From Bradyrhizobium sp. Ce-3 (GTDB lineage Bacteria > Pseudomonadota > Alphaproteobacteria > Rhizobiales > Xanthobacteraceae), in the NCBI RefSeq assembly GCF_022835695.1, contig NZ_BQUV01000001.1, positions 124,001 to 188,000 of the forward strand: 64,000 nucleotides of DNA, given 5' to 3'. This document shows, piece after piece, positions 16,907 through 26,362 of the stretch. A model generated the notes under the pieces. It was given only the letters and a program-made list of their open reading frames with translations. It was not told the DNA's origin and did no database searches. A program made the translations under genes and the position numbers. How positions within the stretch are numbered: the first letter of the stretch is position 1; each line of letters opens with the position of its first letter.

Positions 16907-18409
16907 ATGGCCTTGATTGATTCGAACGTCCACAAGCTCGCGCCCGATGCCGCATCCCCGGCGTACCGGAGCGCACCGCACAACATCGAAGCGGAACAGG
17001 GCCTCCTGGGCGCGATCCTGGTCAACAATGACGCGTTCTACCGCGTCTCCGACTTTCTCGAGCCGAAGCACTTCTTCGAGCCGCTGCACCAGACGATCTA
17101 CGAGACCGCAGGCTCGCTGATCCGGATGGGCAAGGTCGCAAACCCCGTGACCTTGAAGACCTTCCTGCCGGCTGACGCCGACATCGGCGGCATGACGGTT
17201 GGCCAGTACCTCGCCCGTCTCGCTGCGGAAGCGACCACGATCATCAACGCGATGGACTACGGCCGTACCGTTTATGACCTGAGCCTGCGGCGCAACCTGA
17301 TCCAGATCGGCGAGGAGATCGTCAACGTCGCCTACGACGCGCCGGTCGATTTTGCCCCGCGCGCCCAGATCGAGGACGCCGAACGGCAGCTCTACGGCCT
17401 CGCCGAGACCGGCCGCTACGACGGCGGCTTCCAGCGCTTCTCGCAGGCGCTGACGATCGCCGTCGACATGGCCGCGAAAGCGTTCCAGCGCGACGGCAAG
17501 CTGTCGGGCATCTCGACCGGCCTGCGCGATCTCGACGCGCGAATGGGCGGCCTGCAACCCTCCGACCTCATCGTGCTCGCCGGCCGCCCCGGCATGGGCA
17601 AGACCTCGCTCGCCACCAACATCGCCTACAACATCGCCAAGGCCTATGTGCCCGAGGTGCAGGCCGACGGCACCACCAAGGCGGTCAATGGCGGCTGCGT
17701 CGGCTTCTTCTCCTGCGAAATGAGCGGCGAGCAGCTCGCCACCCGTATTCTCGCCGAACGCACCGGCATCCCGTCGAGCCATATCCGCCGCGGCGGCATC
17801 AGCGAACTGGATTTCGAGAAGATCCGCGACTGCTCGATCGAGCTGCAATCGCTGCCGTTCTATGTCGACGAAACCGGCGGCCTCTCGATCTCGCAGCTCA
17901 CCGCGCGGGCCCGGCGGCTGAAGCGGCAGAAGGGTCTCGACCTGATCGTGATCGACTACATCCAGCTGCTGCAGGGTTCGGGCAAGAAGGGCAACGACAA
18001 CCGCGTGCAGGAAATCACCGAGATCACCACCAATCTCAAGGCGCTGGCGAAGGAATTGAACGTCCCGGTCATCGCGCTGTCGCAGCTGTCGCGTCAGGTC
18101 GAAAACCGCGACGACAAGCGCCCGCAGCTCTCCGACCTCCGTGAATCCGGCTCGATCGAGCAGGACGCCGACGTGGTGATGTTCGTCTACCGCGAAGAAT
18201 ACTATCTCGCCAACAAGGAGCCGCGGCCGGGCACCCCCGAGCACGAGAAGTGGCAGATGGAGCTGGAACTGGCCCATGGCAAAGCCGAAGTCATCATCGG
18301 CAAGCAGCGCCACGGCCCGACCGGTACCGTCGAATTGCACTTCGAGGCCAGCGTCACCAGGTTCGGTGATCTCGCGCCCGACGGTCAGATTCCGGATCGC
18401 GGTTACTAA
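16907..18409 (+). CDS. dnaB: Replicative DNA helicase DnaB
   Basis: 500 residues. It unwinds the replication fork as a hexamer. The N-terminal primase-interacting domain begins APHNIEAEQGLLGAIL (about 23-38). The RecA-like domain has Walker A GRPGMGKTSLA (about 226-236), the Walker B region LDLIVIDYIQLLQG, the QLSRQVENRDDKRPQLSDLR segment and the arginine finger region with MFVYREEYY. There is no intein. The start at 16907 is supported by the conserved N-terminus. It lies upstream of alr with a 48-base gap. Confidence 0.98.
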   Translation: MALIDSNVHKLAPDAASPAYRSAPHNIEAEQGLLGAILVNNDAFYRVSDFLEPKHFFEPLHQTIYETAGSLIRMGKVANPVTLKTFLPADADIGGMTVGQYLARLAAEATTIINAMDYGRTVYDLSLRRNLIQIGEEIVNVAYDAPVDFAPRAQIEDAERQLYGLAETGRYDGGFQRFSQALTIAVDMAAKAFQRDGKLSGISTGLRDLDARMGGLQPSDLIVLAGRPGMGKTSLATNIAYNIAKAYVPEVQADGTTKAVNGGCVGFFSCEMSGEQLATRILAERTGIPSSHIRRGGISELDFEKIRDCSIELQSLPFYVDETGGLSISQLTARARRLKRQKGLDLIVIDYIQLLQGSGKKGNDNRVQEITEITTNLKALAKELNVPVIALSQLSRQVENRDDKRPQLSDLRESGSIEQDADVVMFVYREEYYLANKEPRPGTPEHEKWQMELELAHGKAEVIIGKQRHGPTGTVELHFEASVTRFGDLAPDGQIPDRGY

Positions 18410-18457
18410 TGCCGCAGCGCGGTTGAACGGCGGCAGGCCCCCGCGTACAACTGAGCC

Positions 18458-19762
18458 ATGAACATCGTGACCGACGCGAAATCGCAGCTGACGCCCGAAG
18501 CCAATCTGCTGGCGGCCCACCCGACCGCCACCGGCATCCTCACCGTCGACCTCGACGCCATCATCGCCAACTGGCGCAAGCTCGAGAAGACCGCGGTGCC
18601 CGCGGAATGCGCCGCCGTGGTGAAGGCCAATGCCTATGGCTGCGGCGCCGAGCAGGTTTCGCGCGCGCTGGCCAAGGCCGGCTGCAAGACCTTCTTTGTC
18701 GCAACCGTCGAGGAGGCCGCCGTGGTGCGCGCGGCGGTGCCGCAAGCGACGGTGTATTCGCTCGGCGGCTTCTTCCAGCAGACCGGCGAGGCCTACGCCA
18801 GGATCGACTGCAAGCCCGTGATCGGCGATCTCAATGAGCTCGCCGAATGGGACGTGTTCTGCCGCCGCTCCGGCTGGTCCGGCGGCGCCGCCATCCATAT
18901 CGACACCGGGATGAACCGGCTCGGGCTCACGGTCACCGAGGCGCAGGGCATCATCCCGCGGATCAATGCCGGCGATCACGGCATCACGCTGGTCATGAGC
19001 CACCTCGCCTCCGCCGAATTGCTCAACAGTCCCGCCAACGCCAGGCAGCTTGCGAGCTTCCGGGAGATCGCGAGCCTGTTCACCGGCGTGCCGGCCTCGC
19101 TCGCCAATTCTTCCGGCGTGTTCCTCGGCGCCCAGTTCCAGTTCGAGATGGTGCGGCCGGGCTGTGCGCTCTATGGCGTCAACCCGACGCCGGAGGCCGA
19201 CAACCCGATGCAGCAGGTGGTCGACCTCAAGGCGCGCATCGTGCAGATCCGCAACATCGATCGCGGCGAGACCGTCGGCTATGGCGGCACCTGGACGGCA
19301 CGCCGGCCGACCCGGCTTGCGATCGTCTCCGCCGGCTATGCCGACGGCTATTTCCGCGCCGCCAGTGCCAATGACGGCACCCGCGGTGCCGAGGTCGTGG
19401 TCGCCGGCAAGCGCTGCCCGATCGCCGGCCGGGTCTCGATGGACCTGATCGCGGTCGACGTCACCGATCTCGACAAGAATGCCGTGCGGCGCGGCCACAT
19501 GGTGACGCTGATCGGCGAAGGCATCACCGTCGACGAGGTCGCGCATCATTTCGGCACCATCGGCTACGAGGTGTTGACCAGCCTCGGCCGCCGCTTCGTG
19601 CGCATCTACAAGGGTGGCGATGCCGTGGCGGCGACGAGCGATGCGCCCGCCGAGAAGAGCGAGGCAGTCGCCGAGAAGACGGAGCCCGCCGCGACGCAAG
19701 CGGCGCCGCCAACCCTGCCGACAGCAGCGCCACCCGCGCCGCCGCCATTGCCGTCCGCCTGA
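18458..19762 (+). CDS. alr: Alanine racemase
   Basis: 434 residues. PLP-dependent interconversion of L- and D-alanine for peptidoglycan. The PLP-binding Lys56 sits in VVKANAYGCG. The second catalytic base Tyr is in SAGYADGYFRA, and GRVSMDLIAVDVTD closes the C-terminal beta domain. The catalytic core ends near residue 385. The last 45-50 residues are an Ala/Pro/Glu tail (AATQAAPPTLPTAAPP), not part of the family fold. It lies directly downstream of dnaB, as in many alphaproteobacteria. Confidence 0.96.
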   Translation: MNIVTDAKSQLTPEANLLAAHPTATGILTVDLDAIIANWRKLEKTAVPAECAAVVKANAYGCGAEQVSRALAKAGCKTFFVATVEEAAVVRAAVPQATVYSLGGFFQQTGEAYARIDCKPVIGDLNELAEWDVFCRRSGWSGGAAIHIDTGMNRLGLTVTEAQGIIPRINAGDHGITLVMSHLASAELLNSPANARQLASFREIASLFTGVPASLANSSGVFLGAQFQFEMVRPGCALYGVNPTPEADNPMQQVVDLKARIVQIRNIDRGETVGYGGTWTARRPTRLAIVSAGYADGYFRAASANDGTRGAEVVVAGKRCPIAGRVSMDLIAVDVTDLDKNAVRRGHMVTLIGEGITVDEVAHHFGTIGYEVLTSLGRRFVRIYKGGDAVAATSDAPAEKSEAVAEKTEPAATQAAPPTLPTAAPPAPPPLPSA

Positions 19763-19791
19763 GACGTAACCTGTCGCGGTCCCCAGCCCGC

Positions 19792-20562
19792 ATGAAGATC
19801 GCGACCTTCAACATCAACAACGTCAACCGCCGGCTGCCCAACCTGTTGCGCTGGCTGAAATCGGCCAGGCCCGACGTCGTCAGCCTGCAGGAGTTGAAGG
19901 CCAGCGACGCCGAGTTTCCGGCAGCCGCGCTCGAGAAGGCCGGCTACGGCGCGGTGTGGCAGGGCGAGAGGACCTGGAACGGCGTCGCCATTCTCGCCCG
20001 CAAGGCCGAGCCGGTTTTGATCCGCACCGCCCTGCCCGGCGACCGCGACGACCATGAGGCGCGCTACATCGAGGCCGCGGTGCGCGGCATCGTCGTCACC
20101 AGCCTCTATCTGCCGAACGGCAATCCGCAGCCCGGACCGAAATTCGATTACAAGCTGGCCTGGTTCAAGCGACTGCGGGCGCATGCCGCCAAGCTGCTCA
20201 AGCAGGACGTCCCCGTGGTGCTCGCCGGCGACTACAACGTCGCGCCGACGGCTTTCGACATCTATCCGACGCGCTCGTGGGACAAGGACGCGCTGATTCA
20301 GCCGAACAGCCGCGCCGCGTTCAAGGCGCTGGTCGATCAGGGCTGGTGCGATGCGATCCGCACGCTGCATCCGGACGATCAGATGTTCACGTTCTGGGAC
20401 TACAAGCGCCAGCGCTGGCCGCGCGACGCCGGCCTGCGGCTCGATCATCTGCTGCTCAGCCCCGACGTCGCGGCGCGGCTCGCAAAAGCCGGCGTCGACC
20501 GCGACGTTCGTGGCGAGGACGGCGCCAGCGACCACGCGCCGGCGTGGGTGGTGTTGAAGTGA
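19792..20562 (+). CDS. xth: Exodeoxyribonuclease III family AP endonuclease
   Basis: 256 residues of the exonuclease-endonuclease-phosphatase fold. MKIATFNINNVNRRLP supplies the metal-binding Asn, VSLQELKA the catalytic Glu, LAGDYNVAPT the Asp/Asn pair, and DGASDHAPAWV the terminal Asp-His catalytic pair. It nicks DNA at abasic sites in base excision repair. It starts 29 bases after alr and is probably in the same unit. Confidence 0.95.
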   Translation: MKIATFNINNVNRRLPNLLRWLKSARPDVVSLQELKASDAEFPAAALEKAGYGAVWQGERTWNGVAILARKAEPVLIRTALPGDRDDHEARYIEAAVRGIVVTSLYLPNGNPQPGPKFDYKLAWFKRLRAHAAKLLKQDVPVVLAGDYNVAPTAFDIYPTRSWDKDALIQPNSRAAFKALVDQGWCDAIRTLHPDDQMFTFWDYKRQRWPRDAGLRLDHLLLSPDVAARLAKAGVDRDVRGEDGASDHAPAWVVLK

Positions 20563-20588
20563 TGGGTGTGCGTGCCCCACACGAGATG

Positions 20589-20720
20589 TGGTCCCGGCGA
20601 AAGCCGGGACCCATAACCACAGCTTTTTGTTGTTGAAGCGAGCTGCGGCCCAAGCTTCGTGAACCAATCAGCATTTGTGGTTATGGGTCCGGGTCGCGCT
20701 TCGCTTGCCCGGGACGACAC
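20589..20720. repeat. Paired intergenic palindromic repeat (type A)
   Basis: GTCCCGGC-gaaa-GCCGGGAC (20591-20610), followed by CCATAACCAC, recurs in inverted orientation at about 20676-20720 (TGTGGTTATGGGTCC, then a GC-rich hairpin). A second pair with the same core (GGACCCATAACCAC) lies at about 57822-57945. This is a REP-like, noncoding dispersed repeat sitting behind a gene end. Confidence 0.75.
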
Positions 20721-20845
20721 TGAATCCGTTGTGCAGCCTGTGAGTCAAAAAAACCTTATGCGCCGGATGTGGCGCACCGGGTACAGCCTGCGGTGGTGCA
20801 ATCGACTACAATCGCACCGATTTGATTCATGCATTGGGCCTGCTC

Positions 20846-21649
20846 ATGAAGCCATATTTTGTCGCCGCCTCCATGCTGATGCTCGGCATGGCAAGCGCCT
20901 CCGCCGCCGACCTTGCCGCCCGCTCCTATGTCAAGGCGCCTCCGATCGTCGCTGCCACCACCGACTGGAGCGGCTTCTATGTCGGCGCCAATGGCGGCGG
21001 CGGCTGGAGCCGGAATTGCTGGGACATCGTGCCGTTTGCCATCGCCAATCCGGCGCTCGGCGTGGTGAACTTCAACGGCCCCGAAGGCTGCCATACCGCG
21101 AGCGGCGCCACCGCCGGCGGCCAGATCGGCTATCGCTGGCAGCAGGCCGCCTGGGTGTTCGGCGTCGAAGCACAGGGCAATTGGGCCGACCTGTCGGGCT
21201 CGAACCCGTCCATCGCGCCGTTGTTTGCCGGCTTCGAGAACCGCACCAAGATCGATGCGATCGGCCTGTTCACCGGACAGATCGGCTACTCCTGGGGCGC
21301 CTTCCTGCTCTACGCCAAGGGCGGCGCGGCCGTGATGCGCGATCGCTACGAGAGCGTCATCACGCCGGCCTTCGGCCCCGGCCTGCCGGTCGGCTTCATC
21401 GCCGACCGCGGCAACGACACGCGCTGGGGCGGCGTGATCGGCGTCGGTGCCGAATATGCGATCGCACACAACTGGTCGCTGGCGCTCGAATACGACCATC
21501 TGTTCATGGGGACCGACACCGTCCACCTGACCTACGACCCCGCCTTCATCGCCGCGATCAACCATGACGAACGCATCCGCCAGGACGTCGACATGGTGAC
21601 GGTGCGCGTCAACTACCGCTTCGGCGGCCCGGTCGTCGCGAAATACTGA
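20846..21649 (+). CDS. Outer-membrane beta-barrel protein (Omp25/31-like)
   Basis: 267 residues. The signal peptide (about 1-21) ends SASAADLAARSY. The mature protein starts with the Rhizobiales porin-like pattern DWSGFYVGANGGGGW and has alternating amphipathic strands rich in Gly, Tyr and Trp. It ends in VRVNYRFGG near the C-terminus, as in Omp31/Omp25-family surface proteins. It is probably an eight-stranded barrel with a structural or adhesion role; no pore function is implied. The start at 20846 is chosen for the signal peptide; the ribosome site is weak. Confidence 0.88.
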   Translation: MKPYFVAASMLMLGMASASAADLAARSYVKAPPIVAATTDWSGFYVGANGGGGWSRNCWDIVPFAIANPALGVVNFNGPEGCHTASGATAGGQIGYRWQQAAWVFGVEAQGNWADLSGSNPSIAPLFAGFENRTKIDAIGLFTGQIGYSWGAFLLYAKGGAAVMRDRYESVITPAFGPGLPVGFIADRGNDTRWGGVIGVGAEYAIAHNWSLALEYDHLFMGTDTVHLTYDPAFIAAINHDERIRQDVDMVTVRVNYRFGGPVVAKY

Positions 21650-21776
21650 CGCAGCGCGCGATCGCATGTCGGTTGTCGGTGGTTCGCGGCGCCCTTGCGC
21701 CGCCTCGACCCGTCAGGTCACACTGAGCCTCCGCTCCCGGGACGCGCATCCTGCATGGCTCGGGAGCACATCCGGA

Positions 21777-22508
21777 GTGCGCGTGGGCTTCCTCTTCATC
21801 CTCATCGTCGGCCTGGTTGCCGGCACGATCTCGGGCATCGTCGGCACCGGCTCGTCGATCATGCTGATGCCGGTCCTGGTCTATCAATACGGCCCGAAGC
21901 AGGCGGTGCCGATCATGGCGATCGCCGCCGTGATGGCCAACCTGTCGCGCATCCTGGCCTGGTGGCGCGAGGTCGACTGGCGCGCCTGCGCCGCCTACTC
22001 GATCACGGGCATTCCGGCCGCAGCCCTCGGCGCCCGCACCCTGCTCGCGCTGCCCTCGCACGCGGTCGATATCGCGATCGGCGTGTTCCTGATTGCGATG
22101 GTGCCGGTGCGGCACTGGCTGGCGCGACACGATCTGAAGGCCAAACTCTGGCATCTCGCCGTCGGTGGCGCCGTGATCGGCTATCTCACCGGCATCGTGG
22201 TCTCGACCGGCCCGCTCAGCGTGCCGCTGTTCTTGTTTTACGGCCTCAGCAAGGGTGCCTTCCTCGCCACCGAAGCGGCGAGTTCGCTCGGGCTCTATGT
22301 CAGCAAGTCGGTGACGTTCGAGCGCTTCGGCGCGCTGACCCCTGACATCGCGCTGAAAGGCCTGATCGCCGGCGCCTCGCTGATGGCCGGCGCCTTCATC
22401 GCCAAACGCTTCGTGCTGCAGATGAGGCCGGAGTCATTCCGCCTGATCATGGACGGCATCATGCTGGCCGCGGGCGCTGCACTGTTGTGGTCGGCAATGG
22501 CGTCGTAG
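21777..22508 (+). CDS. TauE/SafE family membrane permease
   Basis: 243 residues with seven to eight membrane helices. The opening LIVGLVAGTISGIVGTGSSI carries the Gly-rich motif of the TauE/SafE (DUF81) family, repeated in the second half near LTGIVVSTGPLSVPLF. Relatives export sulfite or sulfoacetate or take up anions; the substrate here is unknown. The start is GTG at 21777 with GGGAG ten bases upstream; a GTG two codons later is possible. It is in a unit of its own. Confidence 0.88.
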   Translation: MRVGFLFILIVGLVAGTISGIVGTGSSIMLMPVLVYQYGPKQAVPIMAIAAVMANLSRILAWWREVDWRACAAYSITGIPAAALGARTLLALPSHAVDIAIGVFLIAMVPVRHWLARHDLKAKLWHLAVGGAVIGYLTGIVVSTGPLSVPLFLFYGLSKGAFLATEAASSLGLYVSKSVTFERFGALTPDIALKGLIAGASLMAGAFIAKRFVLQMRPESFRLIMDGIMLAAGAALLWSAMAS

Positions 22509-22867
22509 GCTCGGAGCGATGTCGTAATTCTACGGGAGTTCGGCGCTTCGGATGTCGTGGGACCCGAAAGAGCGTTGTTGAGCATGCAGCTCCCGGTGTT
22601 CTCCGGATTGCCCGGATCCGGCGCCTGCGTTTATGACAACTTCATTGCGTGCATTCGATCGTTTGCGGAAAAGAACTTTGCTCCAGCAGGCATCGCAGGG
22701 TCAATCGACGACCCGGATGCGAATCCCGAGAGAGCGGCGACAGGCGGTGCGCAACCGGGCGCACTTCAGCGCCTCATGTCGGTCCGACGGATTTCGAATC
22801 GCAAGTCGAAGCATTGGGACTAACGGGTTGGTCAGAACCCGTGACAGGCGGGAAAGGCAGGCGCGCG
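22509..22867. other. Intergenic region without a supported gene
   Basis: About 360 bases downstream of the TauE-type gene. Open frames here have Arg/Ser-rich translations with no motif or ribosome site. I see no hairpin with a T run and no clear promoter. Confidence 0.5.
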
Positions 22868-23155
22868 ATGCGCAAGATGATGATCACGACTGCGGTGGCG
22901 GTTACGTTGGCTGTTGCTGGCTCGGCCTTGTGGCCGACAGCAAAGCCCGACGTCGAGCAGTTCGGAGACGGCGTGTACGAGACGATCTGGGTCTGGCGTA
23001 TTCCGGCCTACTCGAACAATCCGTCGTGGCGCGTGCGCTGGAGCTGGACCGATCCGCTGCGCGCGCAAGCAAGATGCTGCCGGGCTCTTCCGACGGGCTC
23101 GATGCTGCGCGAGAATCCGCCGCTGCTGCTGTCGGGGCGAGACATGCGCGTCTAG
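22868..23155 (+). CDS. Putative small secreted protein, uncertain
   Basis: 95 residues beginning MRKMMITTAVAVTLAVAGSALWPTA, a convincing signal peptide, followed by VEQFGDGVYETIWVWRIPAY with several aromatic residues. From about residue 65 the translation becomes Arg/Cys-rich and unconvincing. A different frame gives a more protein-like Ala-rich helix ending HAPESI at 23205. That may mean a frameshift, or that the gene simply ends early. No family recognised. Confidence 0.4.
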   Translation: MRKMMITTAVAVTLAVAGSALWPTAKPDVEQFGDGVYETIWVWRIPAYSNNPSWRVRWSWTDPLRAQARCCRALPTGSMLRENPPLLLSGRDMRV

Positions 23156-23328
23156 ACGCGGAGGCCGAGAGCAACAATTGGTTCCATGCGCCGGAGAGCA
23201 TTTGATTCAAGTTCTCGCTGTAGTTGAGTTTACTTTTTATCCTTAACCAGAAGAGCGATCTTTAATTTACATCCGCAAGGTGTGGTTTACCTTGTCTCCG
23301 CGAACACAGCGGATTCAGGGACAACAAG

Positions 23329-23937
23329 ATGCGTCAGCTCGGCCTCACCCTGTCGCTGACTTGCCTTCTGGCAGCACAAGGCTTCAGCGTCGCCGCGGAC
23401 GACACGAAACCCGGCCAATCGGCTGTCGTCACCGATCGCGTCACATGCTCGTTGCGGCCGAAGGCCGAGGAACCGGCCGATCCGTCGTCGACCTCGGCAA
23501 TCCCTCACAGCGAAAAGTTCGTCGCACGGGAACATTTCAAGGAGGACATCGCGTCGAGCGCCGCGGTGAAGATCTCCTGGCTGGGCGCGACCTTCGCGCA
23601 CCGCTTCATCGGCAAGGTCGAGGACGATAGTGGCGGCGCATTGCTGCAGACTTTGGTGCTGGGCGCCACCGCAAGCGACAGCGAAATCCTGGCCAAGCTG
23701 GGTCAGAGCCACGAGAACCAGTTGGTCGACGTCTGGTGCGCGTTGAAGCAGCAACCCAACGGCAGCGGCGGCGCGCTCGATATCAACGCCAAGCCGAATG
23801 TGTTTTACGTCCGCGACATCGCAGGAGAGCTTGGTGCCGTTGACGTGCTCTGGGGCGGCGTCGGCTGGGAGATCGGCGCGAGCCCGGTCGGAGACAAGCC
23901 GCGATGGCCAGCCGGAACACGGGTCTTCTCTCGCTGA
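23329..23937 (+). CDS. Secreted hypothetical protein
   Basis: 202 residues with a signal peptide (MRQLGLTLSLTCLLAAQGFSVAA, cleavage near 23). The mature part is soluble with two cysteines (TCSLRP and VWCALKQ) that could pair in the periplasm. No known domain recognised. The start is supported by AGGGA upstream. It lies before radA with a gap of about 95 bases and is probably independent of it. Confidence 0.65.
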   Translation: MRQLGLTLSLTCLLAAQGFSVAADDTKPGQSAVVTDRVTCSLRPKAEEPADPSSTSAIPHSEKFVAREHFKEDIASSAAVKISWLGATFAHRFIGKVEDDSGGALLQTLVLGATASDSEILAKLGQSHENQLVDVWCALKQQPNGSGGALDINAKPNVFYVRDIAGELGAVDVLWGGVGWEIGASPVGDKPRWPAGTRVFSR

Positions 23938-24031
23938 CTGCCGTCCCATCAGGCGTGCCGTATTCGATGGATCGTGCGCGGCGGCCGAACCGTGCTATGC
24001 ATCGTGCGCGATAGCACGACTCACCTGCTCC

Positions 24032-25513
24032 ATGGCCAAATCCACCCTCTCCTTCGTCTGCCAGAACTGCGGCGCAGCGTATAATCGCTGGCAGGGCAAG
24101 TGCGACTCCTGCGGCGAGTGGAACACGCTGGCCGAGGAAGACACCACGGGCTCGGTGCCGGTCTCGATCCGCAGCAAGCGCAAGGGGCGGACGTTCGCGC
24201 TGGAATCGCTGTCCGGCAAGACCCAGGACGCGCCGCGGCTGTCGTCGGGCATGGCCGAGCTCGACCGCGTCACCGGCGGCGGCTTCGTGCGCGGCTCGGT
24301 GCTTCTGGTCGGCGGCGATCCCGGCATCGGAAAATCGACGCTGCTGACCCAGGCGACCTCCATGATGGCGCGCGCCGGCCACCGCGCGGTCTATATCTCC
24401 GGCGAAGAGGCGGTCGCCCAGGTGCGGCTGCGCGCCGAGCGGCTCGGGCTCGCCGACGCGCCGGTGCAGCTCGCGTCCGAAACCTCGGTCGAGGACATCG
24501 TCTCGACGCTGTCGGAAGGCGCGGTGCCGCGGCTGATCGTGATCGATTCGATCCAGACGATGTGGACCGACACGGTCGAGTCGGCGCCGGGCACGGTGAC
24601 CCAGGTCCGCGCCTCGGCGCAGGCCCTCATTCGCTTCGCCAAGAAGACCGGGGCAACGATCATCCTGGTCGGCCATGTGACGAAGGACGGCCAGATCGCG
24701 GGTCCCCGCGTGGTCGAGCACATGGTCGACGCGGTGCTGTCGTTCGAGGGCGAAGGCTCGCAGCAGTTCCGCATCTTGCGCTCGGCCAAGAACCGCTTTG
24801 GCGCCACCGACGAGATCGGCGTGTTCGAGATGACCGGGCTCGGGCTCCGCGAAGTCACCAATCCCTCGGAACTGTTCCTCTCCGAGCGCGAGCTCGGCAG
24901 CCCCGGCACGGCGGTGTTTGCCGGCATCGAGGGCACCCGCCCGGTGCTGGTCGAATTGCAGGCGCTGGTGGCGCCGACCTCGCTCGGCACACCGCGCCGC
25001 GCCGTGGTCGGCTGGGACCCGAGCCGGCTGTCGATGGTGCTCGCGGTGCTGGAAGCGCATTGCGGCGTCAAATTGTCCGGACATGACGTCTATCTCAACG
25101 TCGCCGGCGGCCTGCGCATCCAGGAGCCGGCCGCGGACCTCGCCGCCGCCGCCGCGCTGGTGTCCTCGCTGGTCAATGCGCCGCTGCCGACGGACGCGGT
25201 CTATTTCGGCGAGATTTCGCTGTCGGGCGCGATCCGCCCGGTGGCACAGACCCCCGCCCGCCTGAAGGAAGCCCTCAAGCTCGGCTTCGGCCGCGCCATC
25301 CTGCCCGAATCGGCCCGCGGCGATGGCGGCGGCGATATGGGGCTGACCCTCAACAGCGTCGGCAATCTGACCACACTGGTCGCCGAAATCGCGGCGCGCG
25401 GCACACCAAGAGGTGGCCGGGCCGGGCCAAGGGACGACCAAAGCGGCTCGGGGGACGCTGATCCGGTGGAGAAAAATGCCACACCGGCCCGATTCCGTCG
25501 CGACAACCGCTAA
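24032..25513 (+). CDS. radA: DNA repair protein RadA
   Basis: 493 residues. A RecA-like ATPase that helps branch migration and recombinational repair. The N-terminal zinc finger has CQNCG and CDSCGEWNTL. Walker A is GDPGIGKSTLL (about 94-104), and the RadA-specific KNRFG motif is present (SAKNRFGATDEIG). The C-terminal Lon-like domain follows (VYLNVAGGLRI, then EPAADLAAAAALVSS). The start at 24032 (MAKSTLSFVCQNCGAAYNRW) is fixed by the zinc finger; the open frame upstream is spurious. cvpA and purF follow on the same strand. Confidence 0.97.
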   Translation: MAKSTLSFVCQNCGAAYNRWQGKCDSCGEWNTLAEEDTTGSVPVSIRSKRKGRTFALESLSGKTQDAPRLSSGMAELDRVTGGGFVRGSVLLVGGDPGIGKSTLLTQATSMMARAGHRAVYISGEEAVAQVRLRAERLGLADAPVQLASETSVEDIVSTLSEGAVPRLIVIDSIQTMWTDTVESAPGTVTQVRASAQALIRFAKKTGATIILVGHVTKDGQIAGPRVVEHMVDAVLSFEGEGSQQFRILRSAKNRFGATDEIGVFEMTGLGLREVTNPSELFLSERELGSPGTAVFAGIEGTRPVLVELQALVAPTSLGTPRRAVVGWDPSRLSMVLAVLEAHCGVKLSGHDVYLNVAGGLRIQEPAADLAAAAALVSSLVNAPLPTDAVYFGEISLSGAIRPVAQTPARLKEALKLGFGRAILPESARGDGGGDMGLTLNSVGNLTTLVAEIAARGTPRGGRAGPRDDQSGSGDADPVEKNATPARFRRDNR

Positions 25514-25701
25514 AGCGGGCGTGACGTATCAGCCCCTCGCCGCTATACATCCGCCGCGCGGGACAGGTGGCGCTCCGGCCTTGCCGGATGCCCCCGATGC
25601 GCCTCAGTTAGGACGGCACCGACTTTGCCGATTCGCGAGAGCCCTTAACAGCGTAAGCCCTTAACAGCGTACCGAAACGTACCAGCGGACCTGACCAGCC
25701 G

Positions 25702-26337
25702 ATGCCCATAACGATACTCGATCTCGTCCTGCTCGGCGTGATGCTGATTTCGGGCCTGCTGGCAATGGTGCGCGGCTTCATGCGCGAGATCCTTTCGATT
25801 GCCGCCTGGGGCGCCGCCGCGCTGGTCACGCTGTATGCGTTCTCCAAGCTGCTGCCGACCGCCAAGACCTATTTCAACAACGACACGGTCGCGGCCGTGG
25901 TCGTGGTCGCCGGCGTGTTCATCGGCACGCTGATCGTGGTCTCGATCGTGACGGTGCGGATCTCGGACATGATCCTGGATTCCCGGATCGGCGCGCTCGA
26001 CCGCACCCTCGGCTTCCTGTTCGGGCTCGCCCGCGGCCTCCTGATCGTGGTCGTGGCGTTCATGTTCTTCACCTGGCTGGTTCCCGACAAGCAGCGGCCC
26101 GATTGGGTCACCGGGGCGAAGTCCCGGGTGGTGCTGCAAGGAACCGGGGATTGGCTGATGTCGCTCTTGCCTGACGACCCCGAGAACACCATCTTAAAGA
26201 AGTTCAAGAAGAATAAGCCAGACGACGATTCTGCGGCCGATACCAATGATCAGGCGACGCCGGCGTCGGGCGATGGCTATAGCAAACCTGCGCGTGACAG
26301 CTTGAAAAAGCTGATCGAGAAACCCGCGGGCCGATAA
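25702..26337 (+). CDS. cvpA: CvpA family membrane protein
   Basis: 211 residues with four membrane helices in the first 135 residues and the family opening LDLVLLGVMLISGLLAMVRG, then FMREILSIAAWGAAAL. The C-terminal 60 residues are polar and Lys/Asp-rich. In E. coli CvpA is needed for colicin V production and lies next to purF; here too it directly precedes purF with a 25-base gap. The molecular activity is not established. Confidence 0.93.
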   Translation: MPITILDLVLLGVMLISGLLAMVRGFMREILSIAAWGAAALVTLYAFSKLLPTAKTYFNNDTVAAVVVVAGVFIGTLIVVSIVTVRISDMILDSRIGALDRTLGFLFGLARGLLIVVVAFMFFTWLVPDKQRPDWVTGAKSRVVLQGTGDWLMSLLPDDPENTILKKFKKNKPDDDSAADTNDQATPASGDGYSKPARDSLKKLIEKPAGR

Positions 26338-26362
26338 CCTATTTGGGCCCTTACGAGAGGCG

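Noticed and set aside
16673-19699. Open frame of 1008 codons opposite dnaB and alr
   Set aside because: Antisense to two conserved genes; the translation is Arg/Gly/His-rich with no domain.
20589-20720. CRISPR array
   Set aside because: The repeats are paired inverted palindromes without regularly spaced unique spacers; no cas gene is present.
20740-20845. tRNA-like stretch before the outer membrane protein gene
   Set aside because: No T-loop consensus and no acceptor stem could be built.
21721-21770. Inverted repeat around CTCCGCTCCCGGGACGCG as a regulatory site
   Set aside because: The symmetry is imperfect and it may simply reflect GC-rich leader sequence before the TauE-type gene.
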